DNA from: Aquificaceae bacterium | GTDB lineage: Bacteria; Aquificota; Aquificia; Aquificales; Aquificaceae | DNA: 6,205 nt | Direction: 5' to 3' | NCBI GenBank assembly: GCA_026983685.1 | Contig: JALSTO010000332.1 | Location: 1 to 6,205 of the forward strand | Shown: positions 1 to 5,906 of the stretch, piece after piece | Position numbering within the stretch: the first letter of the stretch is position 1 | Layout of the letters: each line of letters begins with the position of its first letter | Position numbers and translations under genes: made by a program | The notes under the pieces: generated by a model | What the model saw: the letters and a program-made list of their open reading frames with translations, nothing else | Database searches by the model: none | What the model was told of the DNA's origin: nothing

Positions 1-1103
1 TTATCCAGAAGCTCATAGATAAGGGCTTTGCCTACGAGTCTGAAGGAGATGTTTACTTTTCTGTGAGGTCCTTCAAGGACTACGGGAAGCTCTCCAAGAG
101 GAGCCCTGAGGAGATGGAGGCTGGAGCGAGGGTTGAACCCTCGGAGAAGAAGAGGGACCCCCTTGACTTTGCCCTCTGGAAGTCCGCAAAGGCTGGAGAA
201 CCTTCCTGGGACTCACCCTGGGGGAAGGGGAGACCCGGCTGGCACACCGAGTGCGTCGCCATGGTTTTCAAACACCTCGGTGAGACGATAGACATCCACG
301 GCGGAGGTCTTGATCTTGTCTTTCCCCACCACGAGAACGAGATAGCCCAGGCTGAAGCTATAACGGGAAGACCCTTCGCAAGGTACTGGATGCACAACGG
401 ACTTGTCACCGTCGGTGGGCAGAAGATGTCCAAGTCTCTTGGGAACTACATAACCCTCAGGGAGATATACACCAAGTACCATCCAGACATACTAAGGCTT
501 TTGGTCCTTTTCACCCATTACAGGAGCCCCCTGGACTTTTCCTGGGAAAAGATGGAGGAGACCCAGAGGGCTTACGAAAGGTTGAGGGGAGCCATAGAGG
601 ACTACGAGGTTCTCAAGGGGCTTAAGACCTACCCCGAGGAAGGAGGGACCCACCCCCTCTACGACAAGGTCAAGGAGGTGGAGGAGTCCTTTCTCGCCTC
701 TCTGAGCGATGACTTTAACACGCCCGAAGCCCTCTCCCACATCTTCTCCCTCGTCAGCGAGCTGGGAAAGATAAAGAACAGAACCTACACCGAGGGAAGG
801 ATATCCGAAAGCGAGCTAAAGGCTTACGAATTCGCCACAAAGTCTCTGCTCAGCCTCATGAAGAAGTTCTTCGGTCTGCTGGAGGACCTCTACCCCGAGT
901 GTGAAGTGCGAAGGGTTGTGGAAAGGGAGCTGGAGGCTGGTACGGTTCTGGATGAAAAGCTCGTTGAGCTTTTAATTGAGGTCAGGACCATAGCCCGCCG
1001 GGAAAAGCAGTTCAGGATAGCTGACCTTATAAGGGACAGGCTCAGGGACATAGGTATAGAGCTTGAGGACACTCCCGCAGGTACACGGTGGAAGAGAAGA
1101 TGA
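1..1103 (+). CDS. cysS: Cysteinyl-tRNA synthetase, 3' part (5' end outside window)
   Basis: This class I synthetase charges tRNA-Cys with cysteine in the cytoplasm. The reading frame is open from base 3, so the start and the N-terminal catalytic half with the HIGH motif and first zinc cysteine lie upstream of the window; about 366 codons remain. Visible hallmarks are GRPGWHTEC (Cys codon at 252-254, a zinc ligand), [18 protein letters not shown], which carries the His and Glu zinc ligands (first His codon 327-329, Glu 339-341; same spacing as Cys209/His234/Glu238 of the E. coli enzyme), and the KMSKSLGN loop from 423. The helical DALR-type anticodon-binding region follows, and the protein ends with the family's usual ADxIRDxLxxxGIxLEDTPxGTxW, so the C-terminus is complete. 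The TGA stop overlaps the folD ATG (ATGA, 1100-1103), so the two genes are probably cotranscribed. Identification is secure. Confidence 0.97.
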   Translation, partial: IQKLIDKGFAYESEGDVYFSVRSFKDYGKLSKRSPEEMEAGARVEPSEKKRDPLDFALWKSAKAGEPSWDSPWGKGRPGWHTECVAMVFKHLGETIDIHGGGLDLVFPHHENEIAQAEAITGRPFARYWMHNGLVTVGGQKMSKSLGNYITLREIYTKYHPDILRLLVLFTHYRSPLDFSWEKMEETQRAYERLRGAIEDYEVLKGLKTYPEEGGTHPLYDKVKEVEESFLASLSDDFNTPEALSHIFSLVSELGKIKNRTYTEGRISESELKAYEFATKSLLSLMKKFFGLLEDLYPECEVRRVVERELEAGTVLDEKLVELLIEVRTIARREKQFRIADLIRDRLRDIGIELEDTPAGTRWKRR

Positions 1104-1981
1104 AGCCCCTTATTCTTGACGGAAAGACCCTTTCTCAGAAGATAAGGGAGGAGCTCAAGGCTGAAGTTGAGTCCATAGTGAGCTCAGGAGGGCGAAGACC
1201 GGGACTTGCGGTTGTTCTCGTCGGTGACGACCCTGCGAGCGAGGTTTACGTTAAGAACAAGATAAACGCCTGCAAAAGGGTAGGTATAGAGTCTTTCTTC
1301 TACAAGCTTGAGAGGAGTACGCTCACCGAGGAGCTCCTTGAGGTCATAGCTGAGCTGAACGCCCGGGAGGAGGTTGATGGTATCCTTGTCCAGCTACCCC
1401 TGCCGAGCCAGATAGACCAGAGGGAGGTCATTCTTGCCATAAGTCCGGAGAAGGACGTTGACGGCTTTCACCCCGAGAACATGGGAAAGCTCGTTGCCAG
1501 TATGGAGGATGGTTTTATCCCCTGCACTCCCTTAGGGATAGACCTTCTGCTCAGCCATTACGGGATTGATGTGAAGGGAAAGGATGTGGTGATAGTCGGT
1601 GCAGGCTTCATAGTTGGAAGACCCCTGAGTCTGCTTATGCTCTGGAGGGACGCTACCGTTACGGTGTGCCACATCCATACGAAGGACCTCAAGAAGCACA
1701 CCCTCGGGGCGGACATACTCATATCCGCTACAGGAGTCCCGGGACTTATAAAGTCCGACATGGTCAGGGAAGGGGCGGTTGTAGTTGATGTTGGCATAAC
1801 CAAGGTTGATGGAAGGATAGTCGGTGATGTTGATTTTGAAGCTGTGAAGGAGAAGGTAAGCGCGATAACACCCGTTCCGGGTGGTGTTGGACCAATGACA
1901 GTTACAGGACTCCTTATGAACACGATGAAAGCCTACAGGAGAAGGACGAGGTCTCACTCAACCTCAATGATGAAGCCGTAG
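1100..1981 (+). CDS. folD: Bifunctional methylene-THF dehydrogenase / methenyl-THF cyclohydrolase
   Basis: FolD interconverts 5,10-methylene-, methenyl- and 10-formyl-tetrahydrofolate in cytoplasmic one-carbon metabolism. With ATG 1100 it is 293 residues, normal for the family. The catalytic YVKNK (Tyr50, Lys54), [11 protein letters not shown] (92-102, Gln98), [10 protein letters not shown] (117-126, Asp121) and PGGVGPMT (260-267) motifs are intact. The Rossmann loop reads [10 protein letters not shown] (166-175) instead of the usual GRSxxVG, and CHIHT (190-194) replaces CHSxT. Thus Ala168 and Ile192 stand where human DHFR-independent DC301 has Arg173 and Ser197, the NADP 2'-phosphate contacts; NAD preference is inferred, not shown. 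An in-frame GTG at 1088 would add MEEK, but ATG 1100 is preferred because it gives an ATGA overlap with cysS, a weak GGTGG Shine-Dalgarno at 1087-1091 and the typical start MKPLILDGK. The last nine codons overlap the convergent lipoprotein gene. Confidence 0.96.
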   Translation: MKPLILDGKTLSQKIREELKAEVESIVSSGGRRPGLAVVLVGDDPASEVYVKNKINACKRVGIESFFYKLERSTLTEELLEVIAELNAREEVDGILVQLPLPSQIDQREVILAISPEKDVDGFHPENMGKLVASMEDGFIPCTPLGIDLLLSHYGIDVKGKDVVIVGAGFIVGRPLSLLMLWRDATVTVCHIHTKDLKKHTLGADILISATGVPGLIKSDMVREGAVVVDVGITKVDGRIVGDVDFEAVKEKVSAITPVPGGVGPMTVTGLLMNTMKAYRRRTRSHSTSMMKP

Positions 1982-2979
1982 ATCTGGTGGCTCTTTAACT
2001 TTTCCAGCTCCCTCTGGGCTGACTCCCTCGTGGAAAACCTGCCGTAAATAACCTTGTAAACACCTGAGACCTCTATTACCTGTAGCTTCTTAAGTCCCTT
2101 TTTCTTGAGCTCCTCAACCATCTTTTCAGCCCTTTCCCTCGTTGAGAAGGCGGCTATCTGTATTCCGTATTTGCCCTCTTGACTTTCAGTTGGCTTGAAC
2201 GTTCGTCTTATCAAATTCTTTCTCTGCTCCTCTACGAGAACTTTGCTCAGGAGCTCGTAAGCCTGGCTCCTCTGGAGATTGTTGGTCTGTTTGTCTTCAA
2301 GAACCGACCTTATCGCCTCCTTAGCCTTTTCGTACTCTCCGATCTCGTAGTAAACCTTGGCAAGACTAAGATATATCTCCGGTCTCTTAAAGTTGTTGGA
2401 CAGAAGGGACCTGTAGAGCCTCTCCGCCTCTTCATAGCGCTTCTCATCAAGATAGGCACTCCCGAGCTCAAGCTGGGCTTCCAAAAATAGAGGGTTGTAA
2501 GCTGTCGCCTTCTTCAGGTATTCCAAATACTTTTCTCTATTCCCAAGCTCTTTGTAAACCTTCGCCAGATGGTAAAAGGCTATATGCTTCTTGTCAAAGG
2601 TCTCGTCCGAGAGGGCTTCCTTCAGGTATTTTATAGCCTTCTGATAATTCTTTGTGCGAAGATAAAGTATGCCGAGGTTCATCTTTGACTCTGGATGATC
2701 AGGATTGTTCTCTAAAGCCTTTTTGAAGGCTTCCTCCGCCTTCTTGTACTCCTCAACCTCCATGTAGGTTATTCCGAGAGCGTTCCATATCTGGGGTTCC
2801 TTAGGTGCTATCTTCGCAGCCTTGTAGAGCCTCGCTATCGCCTCGGAGTAGTTCTTGGCATAAAAGGCCGACATCCCGAGGTCGTAAAGATACCTCCACT
2901 CTTCTTCCTTAGCCTTTTCCTGTTTGGCGGAGCAGGACAGCAGGAGCCCCGCTACGAGACAGAGAAGGGCAAGTCTCAT
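1954..2979 (-). CDS. TPR-repeat lipoprotein with C-terminal SPOR domain
   Basis: The 341-residue protein begins with a lipoprotein signal peptide: MRLALLCLVAGLLLSC, with an LLSC lipobox and Cys16 as the predicted lipidated residue. Ser at +2 favours the outer membrane by the enteric sorting rule. Residues about 29-250 form around six tetratricopeptide repeats (for example WNALGITYMEVEEYKKAEEAFKKAL from 65, NLGILYLRTKNYQKAIKYL from 101, and LSLAKVYYEIGEYEKAKEAI from 204), a protein-protein interaction scaffold. Residues about 269-341 are a SPOR domain (KYGIQIAAFSTRERAEKMVEEL... YKVIYGRFSTRESAQ), a family that binds denuded septal peptidoglycan. A role in division or envelope remodelling is inferred; the exact function is unknown. 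The start codon overlaps the stop of the upstream SPOR gene (ATGA, 2976-2979) and has only a weak Shine-Dalgarno, suggesting translational coupling. The 3' end overlaps folD by 28 bp, and no terminator hairpin with a T-run is visible. Confidence 0.9.
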   Translation of the reverse strand: MRLALLCLVAGLLLSCSAKQEKAKEEEWRYLYDLGMSAFYAKNYSEAIARLYKAAKIAPKEPQIWNALGITYMEVEEYKKAEEAFKKALENNPDHPESKMNLGILYLRTKNYQKAIKYLKEALSDETFDKKHIAFYHLAKVYKELGNREKYLEYLKKATAYNPLFLEAQLELGSAYLDEKRYEEAERLYRSLLSNNFKRPEIYLSLAKVYYEIGEYEKAKEAIRSVLEDKQTNNLQRSQAYELLSKVLVEEQRKNLIRRTFKPTESQEGKYGIQIAAFSTRERAEKMVEELKKKGLKKLQVIEVSGVYKVIYGRFSTRESAQRELEKLKSHQIYGFIIEVE

Positions 2980-3644
2980 CTCAAGACAGCGAAGGCGTTT
3001 TTGAAGTCAGCCCTAACCTTTCTGAGGGCTTGAATCAGCTTCTCAGCCCTTACCCTCAGCCTCACCTTGTACAGACCGTCCTCTTCTATGAGGAAGACTT
3101 CGTATCCTTTAGACTTTGCGAGCTTTAGCATCTTCTCCGCATTAGCTCTTACCTTGAAGGCACCAACCTGAACCACATAATCCCTCAGGGCTGTCTTCTT
3201 AGCAGGCTTCTTCTCCACAGGCTTGCTGGAGACCTTTGTTTTTTGGGGCTTTGGCTTCTGGGCAACTTTTTGGGGCTTTGGCTCTGGCTTTGCTACCTTT
3301 TTTGGAGTCTGTTTCTTAACAGGCTTAGCTTCCTTCTCGGGTTCTGGCTTCTTAGGTTCTGGAACAGGCTTTGGTGCTGGTGGTTTCTTTGCCACGGGTT
3401 GGGGCTTTGGAGCAGGCTTGACCGCCGGCTTCGGAACCTTGGGGGCAGGCTTTGGCTCTACGGGTTTTACAGGTTTTGCTGAGGGCTTTATCTGGACAGG
3501 TGGCTTTGTCCTTACCACTGGCGGAGGTGAGACCTTCCTCTGTTGGGACTCCATCCAGGTGTTGACACCGAAGTAGAAGAATATCAAGGCAACGAGTATG
3601 CCCAAGAGAAGGATAAGCCTGTGCTTTTGAAGTTTCTGCATCAT
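2976..3644 (-). CDS. FtsN-like membrane protein with Pro/Lys-rich linker and SPOR domain
   Basis: This 222-residue protein has the bitopic layout of FtsN-type proteins: a short basic N-terminus (MMQKLQKHR), one transmembrane helix at about residues 9-28 (rich in Leu, Ile and Phe), a long Pro/Lys/Ala low-complexity periplasmic linker at about 39-150, and a C-terminal SPOR domain at about 154-222 (RDYVVQVGAFKVRANAEKML... GLYKVRLRVRAEK). SPOR domains bind glycan strands stripped of stem peptides at the division septum, so a role in cell division or septal peptidoglycan metabolism is inferred. It is called FtsN-like by architecture only; FtsN's essential periplasmic helices are not recognised here. 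It lies 8 bp after argS, its Shine-Dalgarno overlaps the argS stop, and its TGA overlaps the ATG of the TPR-SPOR lipoprotein gene. Met1 and Met2 are both possible starts; the second (3641) is better spaced from the Shine-Dalgarno. Confidence 0.9.
   Translation of the reverse strand: MMQKLQKHRLILLLGILVALIFFYFGVNTWMESQQRKVSPPPVVRTKPPVQIKPSAKPVKPVEPKPAPKVPKPAVKPAPKPQPVAKKPPAPKPVPEPKKPEPEKEAKPVKKQTPKKVAKPEPKPQKVAQKPKPQKTKVSSKPVEKKPAKKTALRDYVVQVGAFKVRANAEKMLKLAKSKGYEVFLIEEDGLYKVRLRVRAEKLIQALRKVRADFKNAFAVLR
3195..3529 (-). repeat. Low-complexity Pro/Lys/Ala-coding repeat (SPOR protein linker)
   Basis: This stretch encodes the linker of the SPOR membrane protein and consists of degenerate KP, PKP and KPxPKP units with some Val, Ala, Gln and Glu. 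At DNA level the plus strand shows recurrent GGCTTTGG-type blocks. One 16-base unit, TTTTGGGGCTTTGGCT, occurs identically at 3241-3256 and 3268-3283, a 27-base (nine-codon) period that encodes QKPKPQK-like segments. The repeats keep the reading frame. Such linkers are extended and flexible and are commonly used to reach from the inner membrane into the peptidoglycan layer. Confidence 0.7.
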
Positions 3645-3645
3645 T

Positions 3646-3654
3646 CTCCCCCTT
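3646..3654 (-). promoter_or_regulatory. Ribosome binding site of the SPOR membrane protein gene
   Basis: On the minus strand the sequence AAGGGGGAG lies between the argS stop codon (TAA, 3655-3653) and the tandem ATG ATG at 3644-3639, and its first two bases are part of that stop. The G-run ends 3 nt before the first ATG and 6 nt before the second, so the second ATG is the better-placed start. It is the clearest Shine-Dalgarno on the minus strand here and contrasts with argS and fliN, which have none. Confidence 0.65.
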
Positions 3655-5392
3655 ACATTTTTTCGGGCGCTCTCACACCTATTAATTTTAAACCAACACG
3701 CAGTGCGTTTCTAACACCCATGAGGAGTGCAAGTCTTCCGAGCATCTTCCCTTCCTCCACTCCTATTATCCTGTAATGGTTGTAGTAGTTGTGGAAGGTG
3801 GCGGACAGATCCATAAGAGCGTAGGTTATGAGGTGGGGGTCTCTCCTGAGAGCTACATCTACGAGCTCGTCCTTCATCATGATAGCCTTCTTCATTAACT
3901 TAATTTCCGCTTCTTCCCTGAGCTGATCCAGCTTATCCGTTAGCTTGAGCTTCTCCGGATCTTCTGAAAACCTCTCCCTGAACTCCCTAAAGACACCAGA
4001 TATCCTCGCGTGGGCATACTGAACGTAGAATACAGGGTTTTCTGAGCTTTTCTCCTTTACCCTGTCAACGTCAAAGTCAAGGGGTGTATCGCTCCTCTTT
4101 GTAAGGAACACGAACCTTATTGCATCGGGACCTACCTCGTCCATGAGCTCCCTGAGGGTGACGAGCTCCCCCGATCTCTTGGACATCTTCACTTCCCTGC
4201 CTTCCTTTATGAGCCTTACCATCTGTACGAGATAGACCTCAAGCCAGTCCTCAGGTATGCCCAGCATCTTAAGGGACGCTTTCACCCTCGGTATGTATCC
4301 GTGATGATCCGCTCCCCACAGGTCTATCACCTTTTCAAAGCCCCTTTGAAACTTCTCCCAGTGGTAGGCTATGTCTGAGGCAAAGTAGGTGTAAGAGCCA
4401 TCCGACTTTATAAGAACCCTGTCCTTGTCGTCTCCAAACTCGGAGGTTTTCAGCCAAAGGGCTCCTTCTTTTTCGTAAACGAGACCCTTTCTCCTGAGCT
4501 CCTCAATGAGCTTATCAACAAGCCCCCTCTCGTAGAGGCTCCTCTCGCTCTTCCACACATCAAACTCTATCCCCATATCCGAGAGGTCCCTCTTTATCTC
4601 GTCCATCATCACATCAAGTCCGAAGGCGGAGCAGAGCTCAACCTCCGAATCTCCTTTTAGCTTTGGAAGGTAATTGAGAGGGAAGCCGTAGCTGTAGGAG
4701 AGCATCCTCTCCTTAGCCTCTCCTACCTTTCCCTCTGTAAGGAGCTCGCCCACAGCCTCTCTGAGGAGCTTGGCAAGCTCTACAACATACTCCCCCTTGT
4801 AGCCCTCCTTCTCAAAGAGCTCTTCTATATCGGGTCTCTCCTTCTCTCTCCCGAAGAGCTGAAGGTATCTGTAAAAGATGGACACACCGAGCAGATAGAC
4901 CTGCCTGCCAGCATCGTTTATGTAATACTCCCGGGTGACGTCAAATCCGAAGAACTCAAGGAGCCTTGCGAGAGTGTCTCCGACAACAGCACCCCTTCCG
5001 TGCCCCAGGTGTAGCGGACCTGTAGGATTTGCACTCACGAACTCAATCTGCACCCTCTTACCTCTGCCGAGGTTCTCCCTGTAGTACTTCTCTCCCTCCG
5101 CAAGGAGCTTTCTGAACTCCTCCCTTATCAGCTCTTCTGAAAACTTAACGTTTACAAAACCACCTACCGCCTCTACCTTTCCGAGTCCTGAGCTGGAAGA
5201 CATATGCTCTGCAAGCTCCATCGCTATATCCTGGGGCTTCTTATGGAGCTTCTTTGCTATCAGGAAGGCAACGTTTGTGGAGAGATCTCCGTATTTTTCT
5301 TCTCTTGGCTTCTCTACTTTGAAGGGAGGGGGTTCAAGGCTGTAAAGCTCCTTTATACTCTCTATTACTGATTTTTCTACTCTTTCCTTCAT
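3653..5392 (-). CDS. argS: Arginyl-tRNA synthetase
   Basis: This class I synthetase charges tRNA-Arg in the cytoplasm. The protein has 579 residues, normal for the family. The N-terminal Add-1 region includes KYGDLSTNVAFLIAK (33-47). The catalytic core shows ANPTGPLHLGHGRGAVVGD (121-139) with the HIGH-type HLGH at 128-131, then REYYINDAGRQ (154-164), YFASDIAYH (336-344), WGADHHGYIPR (359-369) and a complete KMSKRSG loop (402-408), which many ArgS proteins lack. The DALR anticodon-binding domain runs from about 454 to the typical C-terminus VRAPEKM. Residues about 232-257 (YGFPLNYLPKLKGD and following) look like a lineage insertion before the DLxxxGIxFDVW segment. ATG 5392 is the only reasonable start: the frame upstream reaches a TAA within five codons and offers no other start codon. 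There is no Shine-Dalgarno, but a TATAAT lies 11 nt upstream. It follows fliN by 18 bp and precedes the SPOR gene by 8 bp. Confidence 0.97.
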   Translation of the reverse strand: MKERVEKSVIESIKELYSLEPPPFKVEKPREEKYGDLSTNVAFLIAKKLHKKPQDIAMELAEHMSSSSGLGKVEAVGGFVNVKFSEELIREEFRKLLAEGEKYYRENLGRGKRVQIEFVSANPTGPLHLGHGRGAVVGDTLARLLEFFGFDVTREYYINDAGRQVYLLGVSIFYRYLQLFGREKERPDIEELFEKEGYKGEYVVELAKLLREAVGELLTEGKVGEAKERMLSYSYGFPLNYLPKLKGDSEVELCSAFGLDVMMDEIKRDLSDMGIEFDVWKSERSLYERGLVDKLIEELRRKGLVYEKEGALWLKTSEFGDDKDRVLIKSDGSYTYFASDIAYHWEKFQRGFEKVIDLWGADHHGYIPRVKASLKMLGIPEDWLEVYLVQMVRLIKEGREVKMSKRSGELVTLRELMDEVGPDAIRFVFLTKRSDTPLDFDVDRVKEKSSENPVFYVQYAHARISGVFREFRERFSEDPEKLKLTDKLDQLREEAEIKLMKKAIMMKDELVDVALRRDPHLITYALMDLSATFHNYYNHYRIIGVEEGKMLGRLALLMGVRNALRVGLKLIGVRAPEKM

Positions 5393-5403
5393 AAGAATAA
5401 AGT

Positions 5404-5409
5404 ATTATA
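5404..5409 (-). promoter_or_regulatory. argS: Possible -10 element (TATAAT) just upstream of argS
   Basis: The 18-bp gap between fliN and argS contains a perfect minus-strand TATAAT, starting immediately after the fliN stop and separated from the argS ATG by 11 nt. A sigma-70-type start about 7 nt downstream of it would give a leader of only a few nucleotides. No good TTGACA-like -35 is seen at 16-18 bp spacing (the 17-bp position reads CCAGGA). It may be only an AT-rich spacer, so the call is tentative. Confidence 0.3.
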
Positions 5410-5410
5410 A

Positions 5411-5887
5411 CTACTTCTTCAGGCTTTCCTGGAGGGTGTCTCTGAATACACTCTTCCTTTCCTCGCTGTATATCTCCGTTATCCTGACGCCGAACCTTTC
5501 CCCTACCACAACGAGCTCACCCTTAGCGATGAGCTTACCGTTCACCTTTATGTCCACCGGTTCGGTAGTTTCCCTATCCAGCTCAAGGACAGAGCCCGGA
5601 CCTAAGTTTATGAGCTCCCTTATCTGTATGACGGTCTCGCCCACAACCACCTCAACCTTGAGGGGTATCTCCATGAGCCTGTCAAGGATCTTCGCTACGT
5701 CCCTTTCTGTTATCTTCTTCTGAGAGGTCTGTTCTTGGGGCCTCTCCTCTACCTTTGCCTCTTCAGGTTCTTCTGCCTTCTCTTCCTCCCCCGAAGGCTG
5801 TTGTTGGGCTAAAGCCTCCTCCCATTGCTTTGCAAGCTCTTCCTGAGATAGCTCTTGCTGATCTTCCTTTTTCTCCTCTTCCGCCAT
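5411..5887 (-). CDS. fliN: Flagellar motor switch protein FliN
   Basis: FliN is part of the C-ring (switch complex) at the cytoplasmic base of the flagellar motor and acts with FliM and FliG in rotation, switching and export. The 158-residue protein has an acidic, Glu/Gln/Lys-rich and probably disordered N-terminal extension (about 1-58) and a C-terminal SpoA/FliN domain (about 70-140) with the typical run IPLKVEVVVGETVIQIREL, LGPGSVLELDR, EPVDIKVNGKLIAKGELVVVGERFGVRITEI. The family's hydrophobic patch and the NGKLxAxGE motif are present. FliY or a type III secretion SctQ protein is less likely given the single SpoA domain and the close FliN match. No flagellar gene is adjacent: ispG ends 19 bp upstream and argS starts 18 bp downstream, in keeping with the scattered operons known from Aquificales. 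ATG 5887 has no Shine-Dalgarno, but no later ATG precedes the domain, so it is kept. Confidence 0.93.
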   Translation of the reverse strand: MAEEEKKEDQQELSQEELAKQWEEALAQQQPSGEEEKAEEPEEAKVEERPQEQTSQKKITERDVAKILDRLMEIPLKVEVVVGETVIQIRELINLGPGSVLELDRETTEPVDIKVNGKLIAKGELVVVGERFGVRITEIYSEERKSVFRDTLQESLKK

Positions 5888-5896
5888 AGGGAATAA

Positions 5897-5902
5897 TTTA
5901 TA
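5897..5902 (-). promoter_or_regulatory. fliN: Possible -10 element (TATAAA) just upstream of fliN
   Basis: In the AT-rich 19-bp gap between ispG and fliN the minus strand reads TATAAA, ending 9 nt before the fliN ATG; an overlapping GATAAT at 5902-5907 is an alternative. There is no Shine-Dalgarno (the bases before ATG are TTCCCT). The arrangement resembles that before argS and would give an almost leaderless transcript. No convincing -35 is present (GATAGA at 17-bp spacing), so this is weakly supported. Confidence 0.2.
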
Positions 5903-5906
5903 TTAT

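Noticed and set aside
80..740. Minus-strand frames of 82-117 codons inside cysS
   Set aside because: Antisense shadows of a conserved synthetase domain with no independent support.
1088..1099. Upstream GTG start for folD adding four residues (MEEK)
   Set aside because: ATG 1100 gives a classic ATGA overlap, a GGTGG site 8 nt upstream and the usual family N-terminus.
1532..1957. Minus-strand frames of 121-141 codons inside folD
   Set aside because: They lie wholly within well-supported folD coding sequence, and the translations show no family motifs.
1973..1998. AGCC...GGCT inverted repeat followed by CTCTTT at the folD stop
   Set aside because: The stem is 4 bp with an 11-base loop and the next pair fails, so it is too weak for an intrinsic terminator.
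2004..2017. CCAG/CTGG inverted repeat after folD considered as a terminator
   Set aside because: Only a 4-bp stem, with no following T-run on the plus strand, and it lies inside the lipoprotein gene.
3223..3576. Plus-strand open frames of 79-117 codons rich in Gly, Phe, Leu and Trp
   Set aside because: They are the antisense of the Pro/Lys repeat linker (CCA/CCC/AAG/AAA read backwards give TGG/GGG/CTT/TTT); no ribosome site or recognisable domain.
5436..5723. Plus-strand 95-codon frame opposite fliN
   Set aside because: Ser/Thr/Leu-rich antisense shadow of the conserved FliN domain; no ribosome site or homology visible.
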